In this document: positions 9,248 to 18,878 of the stretch, in pieces
Numbering within the stretch: position 1 is the first letter of the stretch
How the letters are laid out: every line of letters begins with the position of its first letter
Assembly: GCA_958434805.1 (NCBI GenBank)
Contig: CAUBDX010000008.1
Coordinates: 14,601-78,600, forward strand
Direction: 5' to 3'
DNA from: an uncultured Phocaeicola sp.
Lineage (GTDB): Bacteria > Bacteroidota > Bacteroidia > Bacteroidales > Bacteroidaceae
DNA length: 64,000 bases
The notes under the pieces: generated by a model
Seen by the model: only the letters and a program-made list of their open reading frames with translations
What the model was told of the DNA's origin: nothing
The model's database searches: none
Program-made: the position numbers and the translations under genes

Positions 9248-9556
9248 ATGTACACAATACAGACAAACGCTTCGGGCACCCGAAGCATGGAAATCTCGGA
9301 ACAGCATTTACAGACCATTGAAAAATATTCTCTATTCCAACACCTGATTGACAGTAACGGAATTGTAGACGAGAATGTTCTTGATAAACTAAAACTGAAT
9401 GTCCGCTCGCTAATCGCCTCAATGGAAGAAAACAGTAAAGATTTGCTTGACCTTTGTATTGACGTGATTTACCATAACAATATGAAAGCATTCGGACTTC
9501 ACCAACTAATTTTGCTTTACATAAACTGGGAACGTGATAAAGAAACAACAGAATAA
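9248..9556 (+). CDS. Small conserved-looking protein of unknown function upstream of ygiQ
   Basis: 102 aa, soluble, mostly helical by eye, with no signal peptide, membrane segment or cysteine motif. I do not recognise a named domain. The frame is supported by a -7 element upstream, by codon use like its neighbours, and by a 23-bp overlap with the start of the ygiQ-like gene, which suggests translational coupling. A short unconserved N-terminus (MYTIQTNASGTRSMEIS) is followed by a regular amphipathic pattern (LFQHLIDSNGIVDENVLDKLKLNVRSLI). The function is unknown. Confidence 0.65.
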   Translation: MYTIQTNASGTRSMEISEQHLQTIEKYSLFQHLIDSNGIVDENVLDKLKLNVRSLIASMEENSKDLLDLCIDVIYHNNMKAFGLHQLILLYINWERDKETTE

Positions 9557-11360
9557 TTTAACCGACTGGTTACCTACTACAAAAAAAGAAGTAGAACTCA
9601 GGGGATGGGACGAACTGGATGTAATTCTGTTCAGTGGAGATGCATATGTGGATCACCCGTCATTCGGAGCTGCTGTCATCGGACGTATGCTTGAATCACA
9701 AGGACTGCGTGTTGCAATCATTCCCCAACCAAACTGGCGGGACGACTTACGTGACTTTAAAAAACTGGGCCGTCCCCGTTTATTCTTCGGGGTTTCTCCC
9801 GGCTGCATGGATAGTATGGTCAATAAATACACAGCCAACCGGCGGTTGCGCAGTGAAGATGCGTATACCCCTGACGGACGCCATGATATGCGCCCCGAGT
9901 ATCCAAGCATCGTATATACACAAATTCTAAAAAAACTTTACCCGGATGTACCTGTCATCTTAGGAGGCATTGAAGCATCACTCCGGCGCTTGACTCACTT
10001 TGATTATTGGCAAGATAAAGTACGTCCGTCTATCTTGGTGGACGCACCTGCAGACTTACTCATCTACGGAATGGGAGAAAAGCCTATCATGGAACTTTGC
10101 CGTCGCATGAAAGCAAGTCAAGAAATTCCCCATGATATTCCTCAGACAGCTTATCTGACGCACTCCGGTGAAAAAGTTTGTCCGGATAACACGGCAGACG
10201 ACTTAACCCTTTTCTCACACGAAGAATGCTTGAAAGACAAGAAAAAACAAGCACAAAACTTTCGTCACATAGAAGAAGAATCTAACAAATATACCGCTGC
10301 ACGCATTCTCCAGCAAGTGGGAAACCGTACGGTCGTGGTCAATCCACCCTATCCTCCCATGACTCAGGGCGAGCTGGATATGTCTTTCGACCTTCCCTAT
10401 ACCCGTCTTCCCCATCCTAAATACAAAGGAAAACGTATTCCTGCCTATGAAATGATTAAGTTCTCGGTCAACATTCACCGGGGATGTTTTGGGGGATGTG
10501 CTTTTTGCACCATCTCTGCCCATCAGGGAAAATTCATTGTAAGCAGAAGCAAAGAGAGTATTCTAAAAGAAGTCAAAGCAATAACTCAAATGCCCGACTT
10601 CAAAGGATATCTGAGCGACCTGGGAGGTCCGTCGGCAAACATGTACTGCATGGGCGGCAAAGACTTAAAGCTATGCCAACGCTGCAAGCGTCCGTCGTGC
10701 ATTCATCCTAAAGTATGTCCGAACTTAAATACCGACCATCGCCCCCTACTCGACATTTACCATTCGGTAGATGCCTTGCCGGGGATTAAGAAAAGCTTTA
10801 TTGGAAGTGGAGTACGCTACGACCTTCTCCTCCATCAGAGCAAAGACGATGCCGTTAACCGCAGCACAGCTGAATATACCCGTGAACTGATTACACGCCA
10901 CGTAAGCGGACGTCTGAAGGTTGCCCCTGAACACACCAGCGACCACGTTTTATATTTGATGCGCAAACCTCCTTTTGAACAGTTCTATCAGTTCAAAAAG
11001 ATTTTCGACAAACTGAATGCTGAGTTGAATCTGCGTCAACAGATTATTCCTTATTTTATCAGCAGTCATCCGGGATGCACTGAAGAAGACATGGCAGAGC
11101 TGGCAGTTACCACCAAACGTTTAGACTTTCATCTGGAGCAAGTGCAAGACTTTACGCCAACCCCCATGACGGTTGCAACCGAAGCTTGGTATACCGGCTA
11201 TCATCCTTACACATTGGAACCGGTTTATTCGGCTAAAACTCCGAAAGAAAAGCTGGCGCAGCGCATGTTCTTCTTCTGGTACAAACCTGAAGAACGGCGT
11301 TCCATCATCAATGAGCTAAAGCGAATTGGGCGCAGTGACTTGATCAAAAAATTATATTAA
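9534..11360 (+). CDS. YgiQ family radical SAM protein
   Basis: 608 aa. The characteristic YgiQ N-terminus is present (GDAYVDHPSFGAAVIGRMLESQG), with family blocks GVSPGCMDSMVNKYTANRR and GGIEASLRRLTHFDYW. The radical SAM cluster motif is CFGGCAFC, and the C-terminal part corresponds to DUF3362. These enzymes cleave S-adenosylmethionine at a [4Fe-4S] centre; the reaction of YgiQ is not established. The frame begins with GTG at 9534 inside the preceding gene. No ATG precedes the conserved NLTDWLPTTKKEVELRGWDELD region, so the GTG start is the best choice. Confidence 0.9.
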   Translation: MIKKQQNNLTDWLPTTKKEVELRGWDELDVILFSGDAYVDHPSFGAAVIGRMLESQGLRVAIIPQPNWRDDLRDFKKLGRPRLFFGVSPGCMDSMVNKYTANRRLRSEDAYTPDGRHDMRPEYPSIVYTQILKKLYPDVPVILGGIEASLRRLTHFDYWQDKVRPSILVDAPADLLIYGMGEKPIMELCRRMKASQEIPHDIPQTAYLTHSGEKVCPDNTADDLTLFSHEECLKDKKKQAQNFRHIEEESNKYTAARILQQVGNRTVVVNPPYPPMTQGELDMSFDLPYTRLPHPKYKGKRIPAYEMIKFSVNIHRGCFGGCAFCTISAHQGKFIVSRSKESILKEVKAITQMPDFKGYLSDLGGPSANMYCMGGKDLKLCQRCKRPSCIHPKVCPNLNTDHRPLLDIYHSVDALPGIKKSFIGSGVRYDLLLHQSKDDAVNRSTAEYTRELITRHVSGRLKVAPEHTSDHVLYLMRKPPFEQFYQFKKIFDKLNAELNLRQQIIPYFISSHPGCTEEDMAELAVTTKRLDFHLEQVQDFTPTPMTVATEAWYTGYHPYTLEPVYSAKTPKEKLAQRMFFFWYKPEERRSIINELKRIGRSDLIKKLY

Positions 11361-11365
11361 CAGGT

Positions 11366-11402
11366 AAGCATCTCCAACATAAAAAGGGGATGCTTTCTTT
11401 TT
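11366..11402 (+). terminator. Rho-independent terminator after ygiQ-like gene
   Basis: GCATCTCC at 11368-11375 pairs with GGGGATGC at 11386-11393 (one G-T pair), followed by TTTCTTTTT. Confidence 0.75.
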
Positions 11403-11586
11403 ACCCCAAACCCATAACAACGTAACCCCTATTCCATTTTACCTCCTTTATTAACCCAAAGCATCCTCCTGATAACCCCCGTTGCGCAACCTTTTCACCA
11501 AGCTCACTTCCCTCCCCCAAAAAAGCAGACAAACATTTGACAAAAAGATAAAAATCAAGCAAATCCTTTGTTTTTGAATAAAAAAG

Positions 11587-11618
11587 TTTGGTCTCCCTCT
11601 TTTTTTTTAATAATTTTG
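11587..11618 (+). promoter_or_regulatory. Bacteroidota promoter of the peptidase cluster
   Basis: TTTG at 11587-11590, exactly 20 nt, then TAATTTTG at 11611-11618. This is a full match to the Bacteroides -33/-7 consensus and lies 27 bp before the C69 peptidase start. Confidence 0.8.
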
Positions 11619-11645
11619 AACCAAATTCACACTTAATAAGTAACT

Positions 11646-13244
11646 ATGAAACTATACGGTACTTTATTTATTATCGGGCTGGCTCTTTCACAATCACTCG
11701 CAGCCCAAAATACGTTATTCCATGACCCTGACTGCTGCACCAGTATAATGGTAGGAAAAGAAGCCTCATCAGACGGTTCGGTAATAACCAGCCACACCTG
11801 CGACAGCTGGTATCGCTCTTGGGTCAATGTAGTTCCGGCTAAAACTTATAAAAATGACACCGTAACTGCCATTTATAACGGACGCATGCATACTGAATTT
11901 CCCGAAGACCAGACCAATCTGACCGTAAAAGGGAAAATACCACAGGTTCGTAATACCTATGCTTTTTTGGATACCTCTTATCCATGTATGAACGAGAAAC
12001 AACTTGCCATGGGCGAAACCACCATCAGCGGTCGTGACACACTGCAAAACAAACAAGGCATGTTCATGATAGAAGAACTTGCACGCATTGCCTTGGAACG
12101 CTGCTCTACCGCTCGCCAAACCATCCAGCTGATGGGAGAACTGGTAAAAACATATGGTTATGGAGATTCCGGAGAATGTTTGACCATCGCCGACCCCAAA
12201 GAAGTATGGCATTTTGAAATTTTCGGAGAAGGTCCGGATAAAATAGGTGGCGTATGGGCTGCCGTACGCATCCCTGACGGAGAGGTGGGTGTCTCTGCCA
12301 ACATTCCACGCATCAGCACACTGAATCTGAAAGACAAAGAAAATTACATGGCTTCAGAGAATGTATTCGAAGTAGCCAAAAAACTGAAACTTTGGGACGG
12401 AAAGAAACCCTTCAAATTCTGGCGTGCCTATGGAGGTCCTAACTACGCAGGAAAATGGCAAGCCTTCAGTGTCCGGGAGTTCTTTATACTTAGCACCCTT
12501 GCCCCTTCACTTAACTTAGATGAAAATGCCGAAGAATTACCTTTCAGCGTTAAACCGGAGAAAAAGCTGAATGCCACCGATGTAATGGCACTCCTTCGTC
12601 AAACTTACGAAGGTACTCAGTGGGATGTAACCCGCAACTTGAAGGTTGTAAAGAAAGACCGAAAAACCGGACAGACAGATACCATTATCAGCCCGAAAGC
12701 TAACCCTTGGATGCGTCCCGATGAAGTACAGATGCTCAACGGTATCAAAGAAGGAGCCGTAAAATCATACCGCAACATTGCTGTCCCTCAGTGCGCTTAC
12801 TCTACAGTAATTCAATTACGCAGCTGGCTCCCCGATGCAGTGGGCGGCATTTGCTGGTTCTCGATGGATAACCCGGGACAAAGTCCGCGTGTACCCATTT
12901 TTGCAGGAACTACCGACCTGCCCGCCATGTATAAAATTTGCGGAAACCACCGTTACCGCGAAGATGCAGCCCTATGGCATTACCGCCGTGCCAATAAACT
13001 GGCAACCGTACGCTGGGGAAACGCGCGCGGCATTATGGAAAAAAATATCCTGCACTTTGAAGATAAAGCCTTCAGTGAACTTCCCATGGTAGAGAGCCGT
13101 TATCAAGAACTGCTTAAAACCAAAGGAGAAGAACGTGCCAAAGCTTTTCTTACAGATTATACAAAAGACTTTATCGGAGCAACCATTCTACGTTGGGATG
13201 AAATGGCTGCCAAATATTGGAATGACTATCGTTTCGGATTCTAA
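11646..13244 (+). CDS. C69 family dipeptidase (secreted)
   Basis: 532 aa with a signal peptide (MKLYGTLFIIGLALSQSLAAQ). The mature N-terminus carries CCTSIMVGKEASSDGSVITSHTCD, the Ntn-hydrolase start of family C69; Cys31 (or Cys30) would be the nucleophile exposed by processing. Typical C69 blocks follow (GECLTIADPKEVWHFEIFGEG, WAAVRIPDGEVGVSANIPRI). Family members cleave dipeptides. Export and the two peptidase genes downstream suggest a periplasmic step of peptide use. It is the first gene after a strong promoter; the next gene starts 26 bp downstream, so the two probably form an operon. Confidence 0.92.
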   Translation: MKLYGTLFIIGLALSQSLAAQNTLFHDPDCCTSIMVGKEASSDGSVITSHTCDSWYRSWVNVVPAKTYKNDTVTAIYNGRMHTEFPEDQTNLTVKGKIPQVRNTYAFLDTSYPCMNEKQLAMGETTISGRDTLQNKQGMFMIEELARIALERCSTARQTIQLMGELVKTYGYGDSGECLTIADPKEVWHFEIFGEGPDKIGGVWAAVRIPDGEVGVSANIPRISTLNLKDKENYMASENVFEVAKKLKLWDGKKPFKFWRAYGGPNYAGKWQAFSVREFFILSTLAPSLNLDENAEELPFSVKPEKKLNATDVMALLRQTYEGTQWDVTRNLKVVKKDRKTGQTDTIISPKANPWMRPDEVQMLNGIKEGAVKSYRNIAVPQCAYSTVIQLRSWLPDAVGGICWFSMDNPGQSPRVPIFAGTTDLPAMYKICGNHRYREDAALWHYRRANKLATVRWGNARGIMEKNILHFEDKAFSELPMVESRYQELLKTKGEERAKAFLTDYTKDFIGATILRWDEMAAKYWNDYRFGF

Positions 13245-13270
13245 CAAACTCTATACAAAATAAACAAGCC

Positions 13271-14458
13271 ATGAAAACAAAAACCATGACACTTGCTGCC
13301 CTTGCGTTGGCATCAACGACCCTATGGGCACAACAGCCCGCAGAAGGCTATCAGTTTACTACTATCGTTAACCAGAAAGTAACTCCAGTTAAAAATCAGG
13401 CTGCCACCGGAACCTGCTGGTGCTTTGCCACCACTTCATTTATCGAAGCCGAACTGCTCCGTATGGGAAAAGGTGAATACGACCTGTCGGAAATGTTCAT
13501 TGTCCGCCAAAAGTATATGAATCAACTGGAAGACAACTACCTCCGTCATGGTAACGGAAATATCGGACAAGGAAGTGTGACTCCCAGCTGGTTTACTGCT
13601 TTCGAACAAGTGGGTATCGTTCCCGAAGAAGTGTACACCGGAATCAACTACGATTCAAAGAACCACAATCACGGAGAATTAGCCTCATATATGACTGCTA
13701 TTGCCGAGCAAGCTGTAAAGTTACGGAAACGCAGCCCTGAGTATAATAAATTGATCAAGAGTTTATTTGACATCTATATGGGCGAACTGCCTGAAACATT
13801 TACTTATAAAGGGAAAGAATATACTCCGAAATCATTTGCAGCCTCTCTGGGCATCAACCGCAATGACTATGTCATGCTGACCAGTTTCTCACACAAACCT
13901 TTTTATGAAGAATTTGAGGTGGAAATCCCCGACAACTGGGAACATGCCAAAATGTATAATCTTCCACTGGATGAAATGATGGCTGCCACCGATTACGCAC
14001 TAAACAACGGATTTACCGTGGCATGGGACGGAGATGTAAGTGAACGCGGATTTGCCTACACGCATGGAGTAGCCATCAATCCGGAAGTGGAAAAAACCGA
14101 AGATTTAAAAGGAACCGACTTTGCACGCTGGCAAAAGATGAACGAGAAAGACCGTTTGGCTGAAGTGTTCAAATTTGAACGTCCCTATCCGGAAATCAAT
14201 GTAACTCAGGAAGTTCGTCAGGCTGGATATGAATCGTTTGTAACCACCGACGACCACCTGATGCATCTCACCGGTCTGGCAAAAGACCAAAACGGAACCA
14301 AGTATTATATCACCAAAAACTCATGGGGAACAGCCCGCAATGATTTTGGCGGCTACCTGAACATGTCGGAAAGCTTCGTACGTGCCAAAACAGTCTATGT
14401 ACTGATGCACAAAGACGCTTTGACCAAAGACATGAAAAAGAAACTGGGCATCCAGTAA
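13271..14458 (+). CDS. C1 family cysteine aminopeptidase (PepC/bleomycin hydrolase-like), secreted
   Basis: 395 aa with a signal peptide (TLAALALASTTLWAQ). The papain-type active site is clear: Gln43 and Cys49 in NQAATGTCWCFATTSF, the His of DDHLMH, and the Asn of ITKNSWG. The architecture matches bleomycin hydrolase/PepC aminopeptidases rather than classical papain. Those are normally cytoplasmic, but the clear signal sequence puts this one in the periplasm or envelope. It sits between a dipeptidase and a DPP IV-like gene. The three could together degrade peptides to amino acids and dipeptides in the periplasm (inference from order and shared export). Confidence 0.9.
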   Translation: MKTKTMTLAALALASTTLWAQQPAEGYQFTTIVNQKVTPVKNQAATGTCWCFATTSFIEAELLRMGKGEYDLSEMFIVRQKYMNQLEDNYLRHGNGNIGQGSVTPSWFTAFEQVGIVPEEVYTGINYDSKNHNHGELASYMTAIAEQAVKLRKRSPEYNKLIKSLFDIYMGELPETFTYKGKEYTPKSFAASLGINRNDYVMLTSFSHKPFYEEFEVEIPDNWEHAKMYNLPLDEMMAATDYALNNGFTVAWDGDVSERGFAYTHGVAINPEVEKTEDLKGTDFARWQKMNEKDRLAEVFKFERPYPEINVTQEVRQAGYESFVTTDDHLMHLTGLAKDQNGTKYYITKNSWGTARNDFGGYLNMSESFVRAKTVYVLMHKDALTKDMKKKLGIQ

Positions 14459-14483
14459 ATCTCTGTCATTCATAAAACAGCGG

Positions 14484-14515
14484 GGTAACAAGGGAAGAGA
14501 CCTCCCCTCGTTACC
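14484..14515 (+). other. Intercistronic hairpin between pepC-like and DPP IV-like genes
   Basis: GGTAAC at 14484-14489 pairs with GTTACC at 14510-14515. After one mismatch an inner AGGG pairs with CCCT. There is no T-run behind it, so it is more likely an mRNA-stability or processing element than a strong terminator. Confidence 0.45.
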
Positions 14516-14558
14516 TCGTTCTGCTTATCAACTATCTATTACTAATATCTGAAAAGAC

Positions 14559-16793
14559 ATGAAAAAATTAACGCAAACCCTCACCGCTGTCATTCTCTTT
14601 TTATCGGGAGGAAGTAGCTTGCAAGCGCAGCAAATACCTACATTAGAAAATGTAGCCTATGGAGGACTGATTCATACCAAAGGAAGCACCTATGTGAACT
14701 GGTTGGAAGACGGAGACCATTATTCACGCACCGAAAAAAATCCGGCCGGCGGATACGACATCGTTGCCTATCCGGCAAAAGGCGGCAAACAGGAAACATT
14801 GATACCCGCATCCATGCTCGTAAAACCGGGAACCCAAGACACTCTTCAAGTGCGCAGCTTCAGTTTCAACACCGACCATTCGCTGGTACTTATTTATACA
14901 AACACACGCCGAGTATGGCGCTATGACACCCGAGGTGATTACTGGGTGCTCAACATGAACAACGGAAAACTACAACAGTTGGGAAAGACCTTGCCGGAAA
15001 GCAGTCTGATGTTTGCCAAGTTCTCACCGGATAGCCGGAAAGCCGCTTATGTCAGCCGGAACAACATCTATGTAGAAGACCTGAGCAACGGACACATCAC
15101 AGCTGTAACGACCGACGGAACAGATGAAATCATCAACGGTACCTTCGACTGGGTTTATGAAGAAGAGTTCAACTGCCGCGACGGATTCCGCTGGAGCCCG
15201 GACAGCAAACACATTGCTTACTGGCAAAGCGACAGCAAGGGTACCGGATGGTTTGATATTATCAATAATGTAGATTCGCTTTATCCTAAAATCAGCCGCT
15301 TTCCTTATCCGAAAGCAGGAACGACCAACTCGGCTGTAAAAGTGGGCTATGTATCGGCCAATGGAGGAACTACTACTTGGATTCAGATACCGGGCGACCC
15401 GCGCAACAACTACATCATGCGTATGGATTTCATACCGGAAAGCAATGAATTATTCATCCAGCAGATGAACCGTCAGCAAAACACAAACAAAGTATGGATT
15501 GCAACCATCGGAAATCCACAGCCGGAAAATATATTCACCGATACCGATGCGGCATGGCTGGAAACAAACGACAACGTAACTTGGCTGAAAAACAATACAT
15601 GGTTTACCTGGGAAAGTGAACGCGACGGATGGCGCCACTTATACAGAGTCAGCCGTGACGGTAAAAAAATAGAACCCATCACTAAAGGGAACTTTGACTA
15701 TATTGAACAGGCTGGCATAGATATTAAAAAAGGAACCGTATACTTCATTGCCTCGCCCGATAACTTTACGCAGCGTTACCTCTACTCTGCCAGCTTATTC
15801 GGAAACGGGGAAGTGAAACGCTTAAGTCCTGCCCATGAATCAGGACAGCACCGCTATAATATATCGCCTAACGGACGCTGGGCTGTGCATTCGTTCAGCA
15901 ATGCCGCTACTCCTCCGGTAATCGACATGATCAGTCTGCCAAATCATAAGAGTGTACGCATGATTGAAAACAATGCTTTGGCTAAAGCAGAATATCAGGC
16001 ATTAGGATTAAAGCCGAAAGAGTTTGTCAAAGTCCGTTCCGGAGAATTAGACCTGGATGCATGGATGATAAAGCCGGCAGACTTTGATGCTTCAAAAAAA
16101 TATCCGGTCATCATTGACGTATATGGAGAACCTGCCAATGCTACCGTACAAGACGTATGGGGCGGAGGAGATTTATGGCACCAATACCTGGCTAATCAGG
16201 GATATATTGTGGTAAGCATCGAAAACAGAGGAGCACGCGCTCCGCGCGGCAGAGAGTGGAGAAAGTGTATTTACGGAGAGGTAGGAACATTTGCCAGCGA
16301 AGACCAGGCCCGCGGTATTCTTGACTTGGCACGCCAGTATAGCCACATTGATGCAAGCCGAATCGGGATTACTGGATGGAGCGGCGGCGGAAGCCAGACG
16401 TTGAACTGTATGTTCCGATATCCGGAAGTATTCCACACCGGTATAGCCATCGCTTTCGTGGCCGACCAGCGCCTCTATGACACCGTTTATCAGGAGCGTT
16501 ACATGAATACGCCGCAAAACAACCCGGACGGATACCGGAAAGGCTCTCCCATCAGCTATGCTTCCGGATTAAAAGGGAACCTGCTGCTGATTCATGGAAC
16601 AGGCGATGACAATGTGCATTACCAGAACTGTGAACGTCTGGTCAATGAATTGATTCGTCACGGAAAAATCTTCTCACAGCTTTCTTACCCGATGCGTACA
16701 CACAGCATCCATGAAGGCGAAGGAACGACTTTCCATCTGCGCAAGTCAATGACCGACTACTTCCTTAAGAATCTGCCGGCTGGAGGAAGATAA
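14559..16793 (+). CDS. S9 family dipeptidyl peptidase IV-like serine peptidase (secreted)
   Basis: 744 aa with a signal peptide ending near LQAQ. A beta-propeller with the DPP IV substrate-clamp motif (FDWVYEEEFNCRDGFRWSPD) precedes an alpha/beta-hydrolase domain. The catalytic triad reads Ser608 in GWSGGG, Asp683 in GTGDDNVHY and His715 in MRTHSIHEG. The 75- and 32-residue spacings resemble those in human DPP IV. The nucleophile elbow has Gly where many relatives have Tyr (GWSYGG). Such enzymes remove X-Pro or X-Ala dipeptides from N-termini. Its place after C69 and PepC-like peptidases suggests a role in using proline-containing peptides. Confidence 0.93.
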   Translation: MKKLTQTLTAVILFLSGGSSLQAQQIPTLENVAYGGLIHTKGSTYVNWLEDGDHYSRTEKNPAGGYDIVAYPAKGGKQETLIPASMLVKPGTQDTLQVRSFSFNTDHSLVLIYTNTRRVWRYDTRGDYWVLNMNNGKLQQLGKTLPESSLMFAKFSPDSRKAAYVSRNNIYVEDLSNGHITAVTTDGTDEIINGTFDWVYEEEFNCRDGFRWSPDSKHIAYWQSDSKGTGWFDIINNVDSLYPKISRFPYPKAGTTNSAVKVGYVSANGGTTTWIQIPGDPRNNYIMRMDFIPESNELFIQQMNRQQNTNKVWIATIGNPQPENIFTDTDAAWLETNDNVTWLKNNTWFTWESERDGWRHLYRVSRDGKKIEPITKGNFDYIEQAGIDIKKGTVYFIASPDNFTQRYLYSASLFGNGEVKRLSPAHESGQHRYNISPNGRWAVHSFSNAATPPVIDMISLPNHKSVRMIENNALAKAEYQALGLKPKEFVKVRSGELDLDAWMIKPADFDASKKYPVIIDVYGEPANATVQDVWGGGDLWHQYLANQGYIVVSIENRGARAPRGREWRKCIYGEVGTFASEDQARGILDLARQYSHIDASRIGITGWSGGGSQTLNCMFRYPEVFHTGIAIAFVADQRLYDTVYQERYMNTPQNNPDGYRKGSPISYASGLKGNLLLIHGTGDDNVHYQNCERLVNELIRHGKIFSQLSYPMRTHSIHEGEGTTFHLRKSMTDYFLKNLPAGGR

Positions 16794-16821
16794 ACTGTAT
16801 CTTGTAGAAGAAACAATATAC

Positions 16822-16876
16822 AAAGACGCCATTCTGCTACGGGGCTATTCCGTAACAGAATGGCGTCTTTTTTTCT
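16822..16876 (+). terminator. Strong terminator after DPP IV-like gene
   Basis: AAAGACGCCATTCTG at 16822 pairs with CAGAATGGCGTCTTT ending at 16870, followed by further T residues. Confidence 0.9.
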
Positions 16877-16918
16877 TAAATAATTTCTTTAAAAAAAACG
16901 CCTTGAAGTTTCAGAAAA

Positions 16919-16977
16919 ATGCCTTGACATTTAAGGTGAAACGTCTCAACGTTTTAAAAAAATATCAAGGCATTTTT
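16919..16977 (-). terminator. Terminator of the minus-strand aromatic operon
   Basis: ATGCCTTGA at 16919 pairs with TCAAGGCAT at 16965-16973, with an inner AACGT/ACGTT-like loop. T-runs flank it on both strands. It lies just past the stop of the ACT-domain gene. Confidence 0.7.
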
Positions 16978-17020
16978 ATCCGTCTCAGCGAATACTACAG
17001 AACCCGGATAATCAGCATAT

Positions 17021-17437
17021 TTACAGTTTATCCTTAGTCAGCACATCACACTGATGACGCTCAAGTACTTCCAGACAGCGTGTCATATCATTCGGCTTAA
17101 TCACTACGTGCGCACGGTCGTTTTGCGCAAAAGCATACATATAATCAATGAAAATCTGCTCGGCAGCCAAATATTCAAGTACCACAGCCAATGAGCCGGG
17201 AACATTCTCACAGTCCAAGCAAACTACATCGGTTGACATCACGGCAAAATCTTGCTCTCTTAATACCTCCACCGCCTTGTCTACATCTGATACTATTAAG
17301 CGTAAGATTCCAAAATCTGCCGTTTCTGCCATACTGAAGGCATGCATATTAATTCCGTTTTTTCCTAACGTACGAACTACATCATTGATTCTTCCGGTCT
17401 TGTTTTCCAAGAATACCGATAATTGTTTTATTGTCAT
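17021..17437 (-). CDS. Tandem ACT-domain amino-acid-binding protein
   Basis: 138 aa made of two ACT-like halves: QLSVFLENKTGRINDVVRTLGKNGINMHAFSMAE, and CENVPGSLAVVLEYLAAEQIFIDYMYAF. There is no catalytic domain. ACT domains sense amino acids; stand-alone double-ACT proteins are usually regulators or have unknown roles. It is the last gene of the putative aromatic operon, 135 bp after paaK, separated by an octamer-repeat array. Sensing of an aromatic amino acid or aryl acid is a reasonable inference, but ligand and target are unknown. Confidence 0.85.
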   Translation of the reverse strand: MTIKQLSVFLENKTGRINDVVRTLGKNGINMHAFSMAETADFGILRLIVSDVDKAVEVLREQDFAVMSTDVVCLDCENVPGSLAVVLEYLAAEQIFIDYMYAFAQNDRAHVVIKPNDMTRCLEVLERHQCDVLTKDKL

Positions 17438-17445
17438 AAGGTTGA

Positions 17446-17485
17446 GTTTTTAAGTTGGTAAGTTGTTGAGTTGGCAAGTTGTTGA
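17446..17485. repeat. Short array of 8-bp repeats between paaK and the ACT gene
   Basis: Five consecutive 8-bp units: GTTTTTAA, GTTGGTAA, GTTGTTGA, GTTGGCAA, GTTGTTGA. All fit GTTnnnnA and are related to the longer array on the other side of paaK. Confidence 0.8.
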
Positions 17486-17572
17486 TTCCTTGTTTTTTTG
17501 AGTTTGTAGTTCCTGCACAAAATAAGATGGCAGACACAGCAAACTCACAAATATAAAGACTCTATAACTTAA

Positions 17573-18874
17573 TCATACCAATACACGTTTGTCGATTACC
17601 CGTTTCGATTTTCCCTCACTGCGGGCAATGCTGTTCGGTTCAACCAACTTCACATCTGCACTGATAGAAAGTACACTTTTCAGCTTATCGGCAAGCATCT
17701 TTTTCAAGCCGAGCATCGCTCCGATGTCATCCGTAAAATAGTCACGGCGTACTTCCACCTGTACTTCCAGTGTATCTAAGTTGTTTTTCCGGTCAACCAC
17801 CAGCAAATACTGGGGTTCAAACTCTTTCATCTGTAAAATCACACTTTCCACTTGCGACGGGAATACATTGATGCCACGGATAATCATCATATCATCACTG
17901 CGTCCCATAATCGGAGTCATCCGTACACTGGTGCGTCCGCAAGGACAAACATCATTCATCAGCGAAGTCAAATCCTTCGTGCGATAACGCAACAAGGGCA
18001 TTCCTTCCTTGGTCAAAGTGGTAAAGACCAGTTCGCCCTGCTCACCGTAAGGAAGAGGCTCCAAGGTATCCGGATTAATAATTTCCGGATAGAAATGATC
18101 TTCATTGATATGCGAACCATGTTGCACCTCACATTCGTATGACACACCCGGTCCCATGATTTCACTTAACCCATAAATATTATACCCTTTTACTCCGAGA
18201 CGTTCTTCTATTTCACGGCGCATGTTTTCAGTCCACGGCTCAGCTCCAAAGGCACCGATACGCAAACCTAATTCAGATTTCTTGATTCCCATCCGCTCAA
18301 TTACTTCTGCCAGATGAAGGGCGTATGAAGGAGTACAGGCAATTCCTGTAATACGAAGATCACGAATCAGACGTACGTGTTTTTCTGTATTTCCGGTAGA
18401 AGCCGGAATAACGGTAGCTCCCAGATTTTCTACTCCATAATGCGCTCCTAACCCACCGGTAAAAAGTCCATAGCCATAGCTGACAGAGAAAGTGTCATCG
18501 CGCGTTACTCCATAAGCCGACAAAGAGCGGGCCATTACTTCCGACCATACAGCAAGATCTCTCCGGGTATACCCCACAATGGTAGGATTTCCGGTGGTTC
18601 CGGAAGAGGCATGCACACGTACAATTTCTGAAGGAGGGGCTGCCTGAAGTCCGTAGGGATAATTATCGCGCAGGTCTTGCTTGGTAGTGAAGGGTAATTT
18701 TACAATATCGTCTATGCTGCGGATGTCATCGGGCGACAAGTCCATTTCCTGCATTTTCTGACGATAAAACGGGACATTATGATATACGTAAACAACTAAT
18801 TTCTGTAAACGCTTTCCTTGAAGTTCTCGCATCTGTTCGCGAGACATGCATTCTTTACTTGTGTTCCAAATCAT
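17573..18874 (-). CDS. paaK: Phenylacetate-CoA ligase (aryl-acid AMP-forming ligase)
   Basis: 433 aa adenylate-forming enzyme of the PaaK type. Visible marks are the ATP-binding loop (VHASSGTTGNPTIVGYT), IYGLSEIMGPGVSYEC, LRYRTKDLT and the C-terminal RSDDMMIIRGINVFPSQVE block. It joins phenylacetate or related arylacetates to CoA using ATP. No other gene of the aerobic phenylacetyl-CoA pathway is near; instead it lies next to indolepyruvate oxidoreductase and an aminotransferase. That points to anaerobic interconversion of aryl acids and aromatic amino acids. It starts 144 bp after the aminotransferase, with an octamer array in between. Confidence 0.93.
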   Translation of the reverse strand: MIWNTSKECMSREQMRELQGKRLQKLVVYVYHNVPFYRQKMQEMDLSPDDIRSIDDIVKLPFTTKQDLRDNYPYGLQAAPPSEIVRVHASSGTTGNPTIVGYTRRDLAVWSEVMARSLSAYGVTRDDTFSVSYGYGLFTGGLGAHYGVENLGATVIPASTGNTEKHVRLIRDLRITGIACTPSYALHLAEVIERMGIKKSELGLRIGAFGAEPWTENMRREIEERLGVKGYNIYGLSEIMGPGVSYECEVQHGSHINEDHFYPEIINPDTLEPLPYGEQGELVFTTLTKEGMPLLRYRTKDLTSLMNDVCPCGRTSVRMTPIMGRSDDMMIIRGINVFPSQVESVILQMKEFEPQYLLVVDRKNNLDTLEVQVEVRRDYFTDDIGAMLGLKKMLADKLKSVLSISADVKLVEPNSIARSEGKSKRVIDKRVLV

Positions 18875-18878
18875 AGTA